From Dehalococcoidia bacterium (lineage in GTDB: Bacteria > Chloroflexota > Dehalococcoidia > SZUA-161), in assembly GCA_004376205.1 (NCBI GenBank), contig SOKG01000258.1:1-8070 (forward strand): a DNA stretch of 8,070 nt. The letters are read 5' to 3'. Made by a program: the position numbers and the translations under genes. Shown here one piece after another: positions 8,047 to 8,070 of this stretch. Position 1 is the stretch's first letter. The number at the start of each line of letters is the position of its first letter. The notes under the pieces are model-generated. The model searched no databases, had not been told where the DNA came from, and was given only the letters and a program-made list of their open reading frames with translations.

Positions 8047-8070
8047 ATGGCTAAGTCGGAAAAAGGAACC
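8047..8070 (+). CDS. Start of a divergent gene of unknown function, cut by the window edge
   Basis: ATG followed by seven sense codons to the edge of the window (MAKSEKGT). GAGGA at 8036-8040 lies six bases upstream, a well-placed ribosome binding site, and the gene is divergent from rpoBC. Eight residues are too few to assign a product; the lysine-rich polar start says only that it is not an obvious signal peptide. The terminator-like hairpin just upstream suggests possible leader control. Confidence 0.5.

Noticed and set aside
7952..8070. Open plus-strand frame through the hairpin, starting near 7978 with TTG
   Set aside because: No ATG, and no ribosome binding site at a proper distance from the TTG. 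The ATG at 8047 with GAGGA is a far better start.

Overview
The window is dominated by the two largest RNA polymerase genes, rpoB (beta) and rpoC (beta'), both on the minus strand and transcribed from right to left. rpoB is complete at 1253 codons. rpoC starts on the last base of the rpoB stop codon and stays open for 1300 codons to the left edge of the window, where it is cut off just short of its expected end. Together they fill positions 1-7663 without a gap. The long plus-strand open frames inside this block are antisense shadows of the polymerase genes.

The right end (7664-8046) is an intergenic region between divergent genes. It holds a strong sigma-70-type promoter for rpoBC on the minus strand: a perfect TTGACA, a 17-base spacer and an extended -10. 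This gives rpoB a leader of about 110 bases. On the plus strand there is a hairpin with a T-run, shaped like an intrinsic terminator, ending only 24 bases before an ATG with a good ribosome binding site. That ATG opens a divergent gene of which only eight codons are visible.

Organism: a bacterium of moderately high GC. The polymerase lacks the large insertions of Proteobacteria (no insertion in the beta' trigger loop, none in the beta region just before the GDKMAGRHGNKG motif). It carries a long charged coiled-coil insertion near the beta' N-terminus and an insertion of about 80 residues in the C-terminal part of beta. rpoB also has its own promoter and is not preceded by rplJ/rplL. From memory of these families this best fits Chloroflexota, possibly Dehalococcoidia. 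That placement is inference (roughly 60% for the phylum) and needs a tree.

This is mainly a core housekeeping locus and I see no defence system, mobile element, CRISPR array or RNA gene. The points worth a second look are the two lineage-specific insertions, the unusual beta' C-terminal tail, the possible attenuator ahead of the divergent gene, and small features in the rpoB leader.
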